Source: Cyrtodaria siliqua (taxonomy: Eukaryota > Mollusca > Bivalvia > Adapedonta > Hiatellidae). Taken from it: DNA of 64,000 bases. The translations under genes were made by a program, and so were the position numbers. Positions within the stretch are counted from its first letter, which is position 1; each line of letters starts with the position of its first letter. The stretch covers positions 124,001 to 188,000 of the forward strand of contig JAWPHD010002616.1 in NCBI GenBank assembly GCA_037043455.1, written 5' to 3'. This document shows, in pieces, positions 1-12,200 of this stretch. Under the pieces are notes generated by a model, which ran no database searches, had not been told where the DNA came from, and saw nothing but the letters and a program-made list of their open reading frames with translations.

Positions 1-1149
1 TTGTGCCAAACATTTTGGTAAAGGTTCCAATTCAATATCTGTTTATGTTTTTTGAGAAGTAGTCGCCACAAAGTCGCATTTTTTAATCTATTTTTAGCAG
101 TGGCAGCCATCTTGAATTTCCTACCAACCTGAATTTTTGCTAGGATCAACTAGACATCTAGTGTGTTAAAATACACGTTTAATGCTCTTTTGAAATTTTT
201 CGTATTGGCGAGCATCAACGTGTATTGATTATTGCACATTTTACGACTGGACTTTCCCAACGGAATCTGTTGGGAAGGTTTCACGCTTTTAAACAGCATT
301 GATTGTATATTATTAATGCACAGGTTGAAAGAAGATTTTTTTTTGAGTCGATTGGTGTTTCAAAATTTACCTGCCACGATGAAATATCTCCGATTATCCA
401 AATTTATCACGAATATATCGACACATTTCCGAATTATCGAAGGGTACCGCCATCTTGTTTGAAATTCTTACCCAGAGTTCCTTGCGCATATTACTTCACC
501 CTACGCAACCTACCATGCACCGTCGATAGAATAGAATAGAACCGTTTATTGCTACAATCGTAAAACATTGTGTGGTGTGTTTAATCTACACATATTTCAT
601 GCCGATTTAAAAGTAATATTTTTGTTATATCTATAGTATTGTTAAAATTACTTGTTTTAGTCGTTTATTATTCTACAAGACTCTTCCTCATTCTTAATTC
701 GTAATAAAGAGAATATAAAATATATGAAAATTAGCAGTTTGGTAAAGATCCGAATAATAATAATGAAGTTGCAAGAGTGTTCACAAGGCAAAAGTTAGCG
801 GACGACGACGGACAACTGACAACGGACAACTCGTCATCCCATAAACCCTGGGGGGTGGGGGTTGGGGCGTGGATGGGGGATTTGAATACTAGAGACAGTT
901 ATTGTTTTCGTAAACAAAATCACCATGTTCAGGTCCACCAAACACACAACGATTTCTTTTTATAAAGCATAATGTCCCATCCTAGCTCAACTAAATTTGG
1001 GAATTGGTTTCCTTATAGTATGTTGTAAAGGGTTGCTTAAGTAATGTTGTCTTCCGCAAATTCTGGGCTCCCATGGAATCCAAATTGTGACGGCCCATAA
1101 AATGGGCAATAAAGGCAGATCTAGGTTTGCATGTAAACTGGTGTATATA
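1..1149. other. Left flank, no gene seen
   Basis: AT-rich DNA in which I see no credible gene; the longest open frames are under 80 codons and lack splice or motif support. The only structured piece is a possible retroelement end near 526-575, listed separately. Confidence 0.5.
526..575 (-). repeat. Possible LINE 3' end with pentanucleotide tail
   Basis: Read on the minus strand, an AATAAA signal is followed closely by about three copies of TTCTA. A poly(A) signal followed by a short tandem tail is typical of some LINE 3' ends. Two other places in the window (35157-35187 and 39158-39290) have the same design with different tails. No coding part is visible here, so the call rests on the tail alone. 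Confidence 0.3.
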
Positions 1150-1199
1150 TAGTTATAATTTTGGTTTGGGATCTTATATCATTATGCATCTTATTTGTA

Positions 1200-2640
1200 C
1201 TTCATCCATATTTGGGCATGGGCTCCCTCCTCCCCGCCCCGCCACACACCCCTCTCCCCCTCCCACATTTTAATTTTTATTTTTACATATTTCTGTTGTT
1301 TTGGTCAATTTTTACACATATAGCTATGTTGCCCCCACCCCCTCTCCACCCTCCACCCACTCGAAACTCATTTAATTTATATTTTTACATATGTCTGTTG
1401 TTTTGGTCAATTTTTACACATATAGCTATGTTGCCCCCACCCCTCTCTCCACCCCCCACCCACTCGAACCTCATTTAATTTTATTTTTTTTACATATTTT
1501 TGTGTTGTTTTGGTCAATTCTTACAAATTTAGCTATGTTGCCCCCACCCCGCGCCCGCCTTCCAACTCCCCAGGGCCTCCCCCCACCCACACTCGAAACT
1601 CAATTTGTTAATTTTTTTTACATATTTCTGTGTTGTTTTGGTCAATTCTTACACATATATCTATGTTGCTCCGCCGCTACTCCCGTCCCCGCCCCCACAC
1701 AACCCCCTCGGCACCCCCCTCCCCCCCGCCGACTCTCAACTATTTTTTCTTCTTCATATTTCTGTATTGTTCTGGTCAATTCTTACACATATAGCTATGT
1801 TGCCCCGCCCCCACCACCCTCCTCCCCCGCCCCACCGACTCGAATCTCTATTTTTTTCTTCATATTTCTTTGTTGTTTTGGTCAATTCTTACACATATTG
1901 CTATGCCCCCGCACCCCTACCACCCCGCCCCCACACACCCCAGACTCTAAACTATATATTTTTTTATATTTCTGTATTGCTTTGGTAAATTTTATTATCT
2001 CTACTGGCCAAGTTCGAAAACCAACGAGATCGGACCAGTAACGGCTCTTTTAAAAATGTTATATTAACACTCGAAACTCGATTTTTTTTTTGTTGTTTAC
2101 ATATTTCTGTCTCGTTTTGATCAATTCTTACGGGGCCCTGCCACCACCCTCCCCCACTCCCCGCCTGCCCCACTTGAAACTCGATTTATATATATATATA
2201 TATATTACATATTTCTGTGTTGTTTTGGTCAAATCTTACACATAAAGCTATGTTGCCCCCACCTACACTGGAAACTTTGTCTTTTTTTTTTACATATTTC
2301 TGTGTTGTTTTGGTCAATTTTTGTTACCCCCACACCCCCCATCCCCAACCATCCCAACACACCATCATCACTACCACCCGAATGTTGTTGTTTTTTGTTT
2401 GTTTTGCATATATCTGTGTTGTTTTGTTTTATCAGTTTATCAATATGTTTCGCCCCACAACCATCCCACCACCACCCGAATGTTTTTTTTTTTTTTTTTT
2501 ACATATGTCTGTGTCTGTGTTGTTTTGTTTTATCAAATATACAACTATATCAATTATGCGCCCCCGTCCTGCCCCCATTGGTTTATGGGCTCCCCTCACA
2601 AGGAGGACAGGGCGCGGGAAATTGTTTTCATTTTATCTTC
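1200..2640 (+). repeat. C-rich minisatellite, about 105-bp unit
   Basis: About a dozen diverged direct repeats. Each has a conserved AT-rich half (including TTTTACATATTTCTGT, then TTGTTTTGGTCAATT and a CTATGTTGC stretch) and a variable half made almost only of C with A. Units begin near 1281, 1386, 1487, 1616, 1752, 1858, 1965, 2095, 2202 and 2290, then degrade towards 2600. Stops are rare in several frames, so overlapping open frames of 111-216 codons arise, but they repeat the same peptide in different frames and are not genes. Confidence 0.85.
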
Positions 2641-5600
2641 CACTATTGGATATTAAAATTTTAATTTGAACGCAATCATTTACATATAAAGCAATTTAGA
2701 TTAAATTCAGATACACAGAGGAAATATCAATAAAAATACAACCTGAAATGAGGCCACAATAAAAAAATCGCCAGATATCCCCTCCCTCCCCGAGTTGCCT
2801 TTCGACCACAATTTTTTTTTTAAATGACAGCAACTTTGGATTAAAACTGATAAAAATAAATAAAATGTCACACCCTGCCGCATTTTTTACTATAATTTTT
2901 ATGAGATTCTAACAATAATTTTTATATCGGCCAGAGTTTCTATACCCACCCCACCTCCACCTCAACCCCCAACCCACCATCACATTGTTTTAGCCTTGTT
3001 TTCTGATGGTATATACTGGCTATACCATTTATTATTCTCTGAATAGTCGGGCTGCGCTGTTCTCCTACAGCTCTTGTTTAAAATAAATTTCCATATTTTA
3101 CAGATTTTTAGTGGGTCGCCCCCTGAATCCACCCGTAAACTCACCCCACCCCCTACACACTAAATGAAATGAACATAACAAAACAAAATAAACAAGCTTA
3201 AGGTAGGTCATGGACATACAGTAGGTCTATGGTTAGGTGCTTTTCCCCCCAGATCAGGCTATAAAACAAGCGAGATTTTTTAATTTTTCTTTTAGGAGAA
3301 TGTCTGAAGGGGTAACTTATAATAAATATCCCGGCACCCTTCGCCCATTACCGTTTTTTAACCCAAGACTTGAAAAACTTTATACTAGGTACAAATTACA
3401 CAACGTAGTTTCGTGACATGTTGACCACAGTGGAAAATGTGTTGTTATGCGCATGCGCATGCAACGTTGGGAGAAACGCGCACTTGTCAATATATTGTCA
3501 ATACACATGTATAGCGATCTACGAAAAACCGATATATTAAGTAAAATATGCTTCGGGAAAAAATAAAACCGAAAGTAAATGGTAAATAACTTATTATTTT
3601 GTTAGATTATCATCATGGTTTACGCACAGGAGTCTGATAAGCTGCTCAATTTCGTTCGAAAGTCACATGGGTGTTCGAGCGTTTTTTCCAGTCGGGTTTT
3701 TTGCAAAGGAAATTAGGCGTATATGCAGTTACATAGAACGTCAGAATAATAAAAAAAAAACTGCATAGGAGCCAATTTATTAGGCTACTAGTAGCAATGC
3801 AAAGGCATTTTTCAAATTAGAAAATATTGGGAAACTGATTAGTATTTTCTAAATAGTATCATCAAAATAGTCCATTGAGGAAAAAAAAGTAAGTTTATGA
3901 ACCACCCCACATGCAAAAAAAATATGTTTTGTGTCCAACAATTGCCAAAATGAATAAGCCTTTTTATCAATTTTTCTGAAAAAAGCAACCTAGCTGATAA
4001 ATATTGTTTTTTCCTTGCAATGAAGTCATGCAGATCTTTATTTACAAAGTAATGTGTCAAATGAATGTTTCTTTCCCTTTTTCTTTTAAATATGTGCTAC
4101 TATTTTCACAAGTTGGTGTTAAACCCGTCATCTTTGCTATGTAAACAAATGAGTACTCGCGTTAGATGGCCTACATGACTTATCGTGACAATGTCAAGGT
4201 CAAATTTTAACAATTCTGAAAACTGAGTTAATTAGCCTAAAAAAGCCAAAAGTTCTTTCGTGATGAATGATAACATGTGTATGAAATATTTAAAGTGTTA
4301 TTTCACTAAAGAATTGATGAGAATTATTAGTGGGAACAAGTTTCTAGTCCGAAATAAGACTCGAAAAAGACGATCTTGTTTGTAGTACCACGCATGCGCA
4401 TTACAGTCACATGACAAGAGTTGTCTTTTCTGATGTTAGCAGGTGTTGAAAAATGCGCAAATACACCACGAGTACGTCATTTTTGTGAGATTAAATATAA
4501 AACAAATTGAAGATTAATTATTGAAGTACTTTATTTGTACATAAACTAGAGCGTAATCATCCGATTTAATACTGAACTTCCAAAAACCGCACTTCGCTTC
4601 CATTTATTTTTCATCTACCAATAAATAACAAAAGCCGTGAGGTCAATTACGTAATGTATGCAGTGTTTTCTTCCTATATTCAACATAAAAAGTTCCACTT
4701 TTTAGTGTCTTAGCACTTAAAAGATGCGTAATTTGACGTACCCAACTCCAGGTTGGGATATTCCTAAATTCTAAATATAGCTTACGCGGCGCCACCTATC
4801 GGGCTTTGCATTGCTACTACTAGACATCAAGAGAAAATTTAACATTCCTGTCATATTTCACGAGGAGTAGTCGCCAAATGTTTTCCTATGTAACTCTATG
4901 TAAACAAAAATGCCCACTGGCGGCCATGTTTGACATCCAATCAAAATTAACTTGGTTAGGACCGTCATTCGGGTGGTGGTGATGATGGTGTGGGGGTATG
5001 GTTGGGGGATGATTAAAATAAATCGAAAAAACAAAACAACATAAGGATAAGTAAAACTACAGCTGTATTTTTTATTCACATACATTGTTTGTAAACACTA
5101 CCGGGGGTTCCTTTGTCTAGAAGACTGTTACAGGTTGATGTCAATATCCTACTGTTTAATATCGCCCTCCCTTACCTCTCTCCTGTGTACTCAAATATAA
5201 AATGCCCTTGTGATTGAAAAAAATGCTGTGAAGTCAACTTTAAGACCTAGAATAGCACCGAAGGGCGTAACAATCCTTTAAAATGTATTGTATTTTTTGT
5301 TTATTACCCCACCCACTTCTCATGTCGATGCAGTGAAGCATGAAACCCTACGAAAATCGTTGAGATGAATATTACATCTTTTTGATGTGAACTCTAATAT
5401 ATTAAATGTACTTATATGAATCAGATACATCTTAAGAAAATAGCGCTACACACGCAGTTAATACCTGGTAGCTGACATTTCGTTGTTGCACGCCTTCGCA
5501 GAGGAATCGTTGGTCACGTGACATTAGCGACGCTGGCATGGTATAAAACATTTATTAATTTATTTGTTGTTGTCATCAAATGTTCCACACAGTACGCCTG

Positions 5601-6140
5601 AAATGTCATATTATGCAAAATACTAGTAAAACCACAGGCCTGCCAAAGAAATTAACACAAAATCCTGAGATTTTTAAAATTTGAGATTTAAAGAACATTT
5701 TTAAATGATAATTTGGAGCGCGCGACTTGATTTTCGCAATACCTTTTTGAAAGAGCAAATTTGTCTACGCCTATGTATATAACTTGTTTCCGTTTTTATT
5801 GAAGTAATATTGAAAGAGAAAAGTAGTGTTGCCGAAGTAATGTATATTCGTTATATAGCTCGATCTTTACCCGTAATTGTGTCTGAAACCTCAGTTTTTT
5901 TTCTCCCACATTAAAATCACACTTACACTGCTATCATCATTGCCATCAAGAGTAATTTGCCTTCGTATAAACTGTCGAGATATTTTTTCAATCAATATAC
6001 GGTCCTTTTTAAACACTATATTAAATCACCAAAATTGTACCATTAAACAACATACTTCCCCTTTAACAGTTCGGAAAACTATCTATATTTAGTAGCCAAT
6101 GAAAATAGTCTTATTTTTAGCGTTTTATTTTTGTCTGGAG
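2641..6140. other. Gene-free stretch with one inverted repeat relic
   Basis: No gene is apparent. Around 4960-5060 lies a reverse-complement relic of the C-rich repeat of 1.2-2.6 kb, recognised by CATTCGGGTGGTGGTGATG followed by a G-rich run and an AAACAAAACAAC block. C-rich relics also occur at 2940-3160. At 3449-3466 there is an alternating GCGCATGCGCATGC palindrome. The last 100 bases hold the likely promoter of the downstream gene. Confidence 0.5.
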
Positions 6141-6146
6141 TTTCTG

Positions 6147-6154
6147 TATAAATA
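6147..6154 (+). promoter_or_regulatory. TATA box of the Ubl-vWA gene
   Basis: TATAAATA lies 90 bases before the start codon. A start site about 30 bases downstream would leave a 5' UTR of about 65 nt. The ATG at 6244 has A at -3 and G at +4, a strong initiation context. The position is consistent but untested; a non-coding first exon further upstream cannot be excluded. Confidence 0.5.
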
Positions 6155-6243
6155 TAAAGTAAAATGAAATGTTTAAATAAAATCATTGTCGAATCAGAAG
6201 ATAAAGTTCTGCTCTTTTAAAGGTAAAAGTAATCAACTACACT

Positions 6244-9200
6244 ATGGCAACCTGTACCATTGAAGTATACATTAAGCTGCCAAGCGGGAAGGCCATCTCC
6301 TCGCAGCACCTACCCTCGGACACTGTGCGGCAGGTGGCCGCCTTTGTAGCCAAGGGTGAGGGGGTTAATGAATCTAGGGTCAGACTGAAATATCAAGGAA
6401 AAACATTGGACAAAACTAAAACAATTGGATATCTTGGAGTTTGTGCCGAAACGATATTGAAGGGAGAGGTAAGTTAATTAAGAATATATATTCTATAAAT
6501 GTTTTATTTAAAGGGACACTGTCCGTAACTAAGCAGATATTGAGCATAACCAAATAACCGGCTGACTTTTATTCAGCGAAATGTTTACATGAAAACATGA
6601 GCATTGACCCTAAGAAGTCTGTAGTAATTCGTGAGCTGGCAAAAAAGAAGCTTTTAATTATTATTTGTAAATAAAGTGGGACCCACCATATTTACCTTTT
6701 CTGCGATCACGTGACTTACATTTTGACCAATAGTCAGGCTTTTATACGCTCACGCTCACTATTATTACCGCGAGTGTAGTTTTAGTTTGGGCTGCGAGTT
6801 CAAACGCCCGAACCGGTTATTCTTTTTTTTGTACCGCGATTAAATTCCGTCAAACAATCTTGCTTTTAATTAGTCAATATTCAATAATGTTTAGTGTGTA
6901 ATGTTTGCGAACATAATTAGTGTGTGTTTTATAAGCTAAAATTTACGGACATTGTCCCTTTAAATACACGACGTTATATATATGTATGTCAGAGATATTT
7001 TAACAATTCAGTTGTATTGTAATGTTTATGAATAATAATAATAATAAAACAGAAAAAGGATACAGTTAGAACATTCAATTTAGAACTGATGTATTTTAAC
7101 TCATACATTATGCATTTATTATTATTTTTGTGCTGCATATAATAGTAGTTATATATCAAGTGGTATATTCTGCACACATTATTGTGCCACGTGACTGTGT
7201 CTTATGAGCCGGTGGCCTTTATAACTTATTATTTAGTAAAGGATTGTAATTGTTAGAAAACATAAATGTAACCTTGATTTCAGATAGTTCTAATCGTCAA
7301 TTAATGTTTTCCTACTCGAGTGCGTTTTTATGAAGTAGACATAGTTTCAAAATCTGTCTATTATTATTATTATTATTGGCATCTACATATGTGCATATGT
7401 GCTTGTGTCAACTAAAGTTAATGGTCTCATGTTACGCAAGTAAACACAAGCATTTGAATTATTGTTAAACTTGATCTGCTCTTTCATGGTGTATTACTGT
7501 TCCTCTATTATTCAGATAATTTTCCCGAAAGACTTCACCGTCTATGTAACATACCCTGACGGTAAATGTGAACCTCTCTTGGTGCAGAATATAGACACGG
7601 TTTTGACGCTGAAAAAGAAAATAGAAGAAGAACAAGGCATTCCACCGAACCAACAATCTCTGCAGGTATATTAACAATCATGACTGTTTCAATAATATTC
7701 AATTAAGTTACCATAGCTCATGGTATATCTGTAACGATTACGTTCCCCTACCGCCTACATTTCTTTTTTATGTAACTATCTGTATTTGTAATTAAACCCT
7801 TATATGCTTTTGTTTGTATGTTTCCACTAGAGTAAGACATAACAACATATATTTTCACGGGTTATGTATTAAAGAAAGGATGTAGTCGGTTTTCGTAAAT
7901 ATAGGATTTTTTTTTTCCGATGAAAACTTATCATACACAAACCAAACATATCCTCTTTACATTCCTGTTTTGTGAAAACATCATGTTATTTCTATGTCTT
8001 AGCTTAACAACGGTGTAACCATCAATGCCAATGACACATTTATCTGTGATGTGGGAATAGCAAACGAGTCTGTGATTGAAGTCAAGAAAACAGCCCCGCC
8101 GACAGCGACGTCTTCAAGTAAGTGGTACCACTGTATATCAAAGTAACATTTTACCCCAAAATGCATGCGTCTGTACGAGAAGAACATGTTTGAATACTCC
8201 TTCAGTCTGGATGACTATTAAATACTAAGTGTAAGAAGTGAATTTAAGACAGTTTTTTTTTTAAGAATGTGCATTTATGCAATTTTTAAAGAAAATTCAG
8301 ACCGTTTAGATTTAGTTTTCTAGTTGATGTGTATGACGTTTAGTGATTCAGTACTATATTCAGTAGTAAGAACATTGTCTTAAGTACATTGTTTTTTCTA
8401 TTTTAGACACAAGTAACAACGCAGACGTAGACGAGGTTGTTGACGAAGAAAAGAAGCAGGTTAGTCTCATCATTGACCTGACGATTTTAGTACGAAGATC
8501 GTTAAAGGTTTACCACCGAATGTAGTTCCTATAATAAAAAGTAATCCCTCCTTTTTTGTTAGAAATGAGCATTATAAGTAGGAAAAAATATTCCATCTAT
8601 ATCCGATTGTGTTGTTGTATGTATAAGAAGTGTATTGATAGGTTTTACTGGATTATTAATGAAGATTACCCAAATTTCGAATCTGTGCATACACTTTGTG
8701 AGCAACTATCAATAAAAACAGATGTACCCTTGAACTGTTTAGTAAAAAAACAAGAACTTTCTCACACTCTTGTGATCCCACATTTTCTGGTGAAAACTAT
8801 TTTTCTATACGAAAATTACATTGCTGCATTATCCATACTCGAGTTGAAGTTGCAGCAAATCATACATATGTGACATTTTAACATTGATGTGTCAATGCGG
8901 ACAATAATTGGTGGTTTCATACCTAAATAATAGTATCTTAGGTTATCTCACTCTTACACTATTGTCATCCCAATAAAACGAGACTGTCACAGTTTAAATA
9001 AAGATATCCCCGTCAGGTTATTGGCGGGGATATGCTCTAACAAACAATGCTGCATTAATAGGCAATATAAGTATAAAACATAAATGATCATGTATATATA
9101 CTATAAAAAGTGAGTATATATGGTATATTATTTGTTTCCAGGATTTGATCAACAGCTTCAACACTGATGGACGAAATGTGGAGGTTGTCTTCTGTTTTGA

Positions 9201-12200
9201 TACAACAGGTAGCATGTACAGTTGCCTTAATACGGTAAGTTATTATAGAAAGCAGAATATGATATACTATCTTACGTCAATTAAGAAAAAACATGAACGC
9301 ACATATATATTACTTTAATACACTTTACACTTTCAAACCAAAATAGTATGCGGAGTGTTTTATATTTGTGACACAAAAGGTCAATAAACTTGTAGTTACT
9401 AAGAAATAAGTGTTGCGCGATAAGAGAATACAGGACGTAGCGAAATTCAGTGCAGCTTATTCAGTTCTATTCTACTTTTAAGGCATCAATACAACTGAGT
9501 CTAGATCTGCTACTCTTCTCTCTTATTTGTGTTCGTTGCTTCCGAGGGATCGGCTGTTCAGTATTTATTGGTAATAACAAGTTACTTACTGTCATTACGA
9601 CACACTTTACTTACAAAACAAGTTACTTACTGTCATTACGACACACTTTACTTACAACAGGTGAGGCAAAAGTTACGAGAGACATGTGAACGACTTCTTC
9701 GGGACATTCCGAACATGCGCATTGGGATCATGGCCCACGGCGACTATTGTGATTTCAGCAATTACGTCGTTCGGTTCGTTGATCTGACATCAGATGTCGA
9801 TACAGTTGTCGATTTCGCTGAAAACGTTCCAAAGACGGGAGGCGGAGACGCGCCTGAGGTGTGTGCGTCTTTTTACTTCTCTTATACTGTACTCATTCTT
9901 TCCTTAACAGGTCCGGCATAAGTTGCGTCAAACTTGCACCCGTCTGCTACGCGATGTTCCCAATATGCGCATTGGTATAATGGCCAATGGCGACTATGGT
10001 GACGCCTGTGACAAATACGCTGTGAGCTATCTGGACCTGTCCACAGACGTTGATACTTTAGTGAAGTTCACTAATGATGTACAATCAACTGGCGGTGGTG
10101 GTAATGGGGGAGAGGTACTGTTTGGTTTGAATGTTGTTTTACATAACGTTTTGCACATGTAAGGCCATTTGTGACATACGATCGTTTTTTGGTAGAGGCA
10201 GATCATCCCATTTTCCCTTGGTAGAATCAGTACTGTATACCTGCGCATCCATAAGAATCGACACTTTCTCACTTGATAAGTCCAGCTTCCAGTGGGATTC
10301 GAACCCGCAGCGGTGAGATGCGAGAACGTTTTAGTTTAAACTTTATTTTATATCGATTGTAACGAAATCTCTCTCTAAACTTATTTCAATAATCACTATC
10401 GATGTATTCCTGGGTTGAACCAGTACTAAGCAAATGCAGATCGGTGTCTTGCTCAGAGATACAAATATATGGTCATGGCGAGGATGAAGGTTAATCAAGA
10501 CGTATTGCTTAACATACCGCACCTCTCGTTAAAAAGGGCGAGTTGAACAATGTAAATGCTAATATACATCTTCGAACATTTGGCTTCCTTTTAAATGTTG
10601 TTTGTAAAATGAGTCTATATGACATCTAATATAACTATTGATTATTTTCAGTGTTACGAATGGGCGTTACGAAAAGCTCAACAGTTAGACTGGTCCGAGG
10701 ACAGCGCAAAAGCATTAGTGATGATTGGAGACGAATTACCACACGTGCGCTCATATACCGACCAAAACCTGTTTTGGATGGATGAGCTAGATGTACTTGC
10801 TGGAATGGGAGTCAAAGTAAGGTTATATTTAAGCAAATGTAATTTAATGTTAAACATCTTGCAATCTAGGTTGAACATAAAATGTATTCTCCATTTTAAA
10901 TTTAACACGATATACTTTTGATATATATTAGGAAGCTGGAAAATGAAATATGTAGTAAATACTGTAACCGACATATAACATAGAATCGATGTAAGGAACG
11001 TATCTCAAAAATCGAATTAGCTATTGAAGTCAGTCGATGTGCGAGTTGCCTCGCTTATACATATGCTTTATTTTGCACAGTGAATAGTAATGAAAATGTT
11101 AATATTTAATATTTGTTAAACGTCGCCTTTTTATGTCTATTAATTAGGTGTTTTTTTCAGGTTTATGGGGTCCAGGCATTAAATAACTTGAATTCCAAAC
11201 CTTTCTATGAAGAGCTGGCAGAACGATCTAACGGCTATTATTTACAACTAAAAAACTTTAGCCTTATAACGGACATGTTTCTGGCGGGTAAGTCTTATAT
11301 TATAGCATAAACTAAATCGCAATATATTAAATTCCCTCTTAAAAGTTTATGGATTTATCTAATCTGAATTCAAGTTCGTATCACTCATTAAAGGACATTC
11401 GGTGATGTCTAATTCTTGCACACTTGACCAGGAAAGTATGGGGGTTAACTGTCAAGTTGTCTTGGGAAAATACCTTTCAGAATCCCCGACATTTGATCTT
11501 TTATAAAACTGAATATGGAAGTGCAAATAACTTTTAATAATTTGTTATAAACGACCGACTGCATGCACTTACCTCAGTGTTATGTCATGTAACATGCAAT
11601 ACGCTATGGTCGTCAAGAATAGAATACCAAACGAGGTGTTAGGAGCATATCTCATGGACTATTTATAGGCGGTAAACAAAATGTTCATGATATATGACAA
11701 AACATACAATGCGGACATTTTATAACTGCTTGATAGTATGTTCTCGCACAGGCAGTGTACACAGAACAGACAAGGGAATATATAGCTTTCCCTGCCTCTC
11801 ACTCTTATCCTGTATAACGCACATTACACATAAACTATCCATGTTTTAACTGTGCTTTTATCTCGGATATCAGCACACTTGACGTCGCAATTTCAAAAAA
11901 GTACGATTGTTACGGACATACAGCCCATTGTTAAAGTAACAAAAGCCGCACCATACGATGACCCATTGTTATGACATACTGCATTCTATACGTTTATGAC
12001 GTGACGTTCCGCATGCAATGACATTACTTTAGGACATACCACATGCAGTGACTTTATGCTTTTGACATACCGCATGCAATAACCTTATTTTTTGACACAC
12101 CGCATTCAATGATCTTACTTTTGCAATGAACTTATTTTTATAATCCAGTGTGCTACCGTGAAGCAGACCCTGGACAGTTGGAAGCTTTTGTCGAGGAAGT

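Noticed and set aside
1391..2041. Open frame of 216 codons, with overlapping frames of 105-150 codons nearby
   Set aside because: They are products of the C-rich minisatellite: the same peptide recurs in different frames and the repeat unit is not a multiple of three.
8556..8873. 105-codon frame in intron 4 of the Ubl-vWA gene
   Set aside because: Starts without ATG, has no motif, and lies between two exons that join well without it.
10101..10106. Alternative donor GTAATG inside exon 6b
   Set aside because: Its use would leave 190 nt and break the frame with the next exon; the donor at 10115 keeps phase 0.
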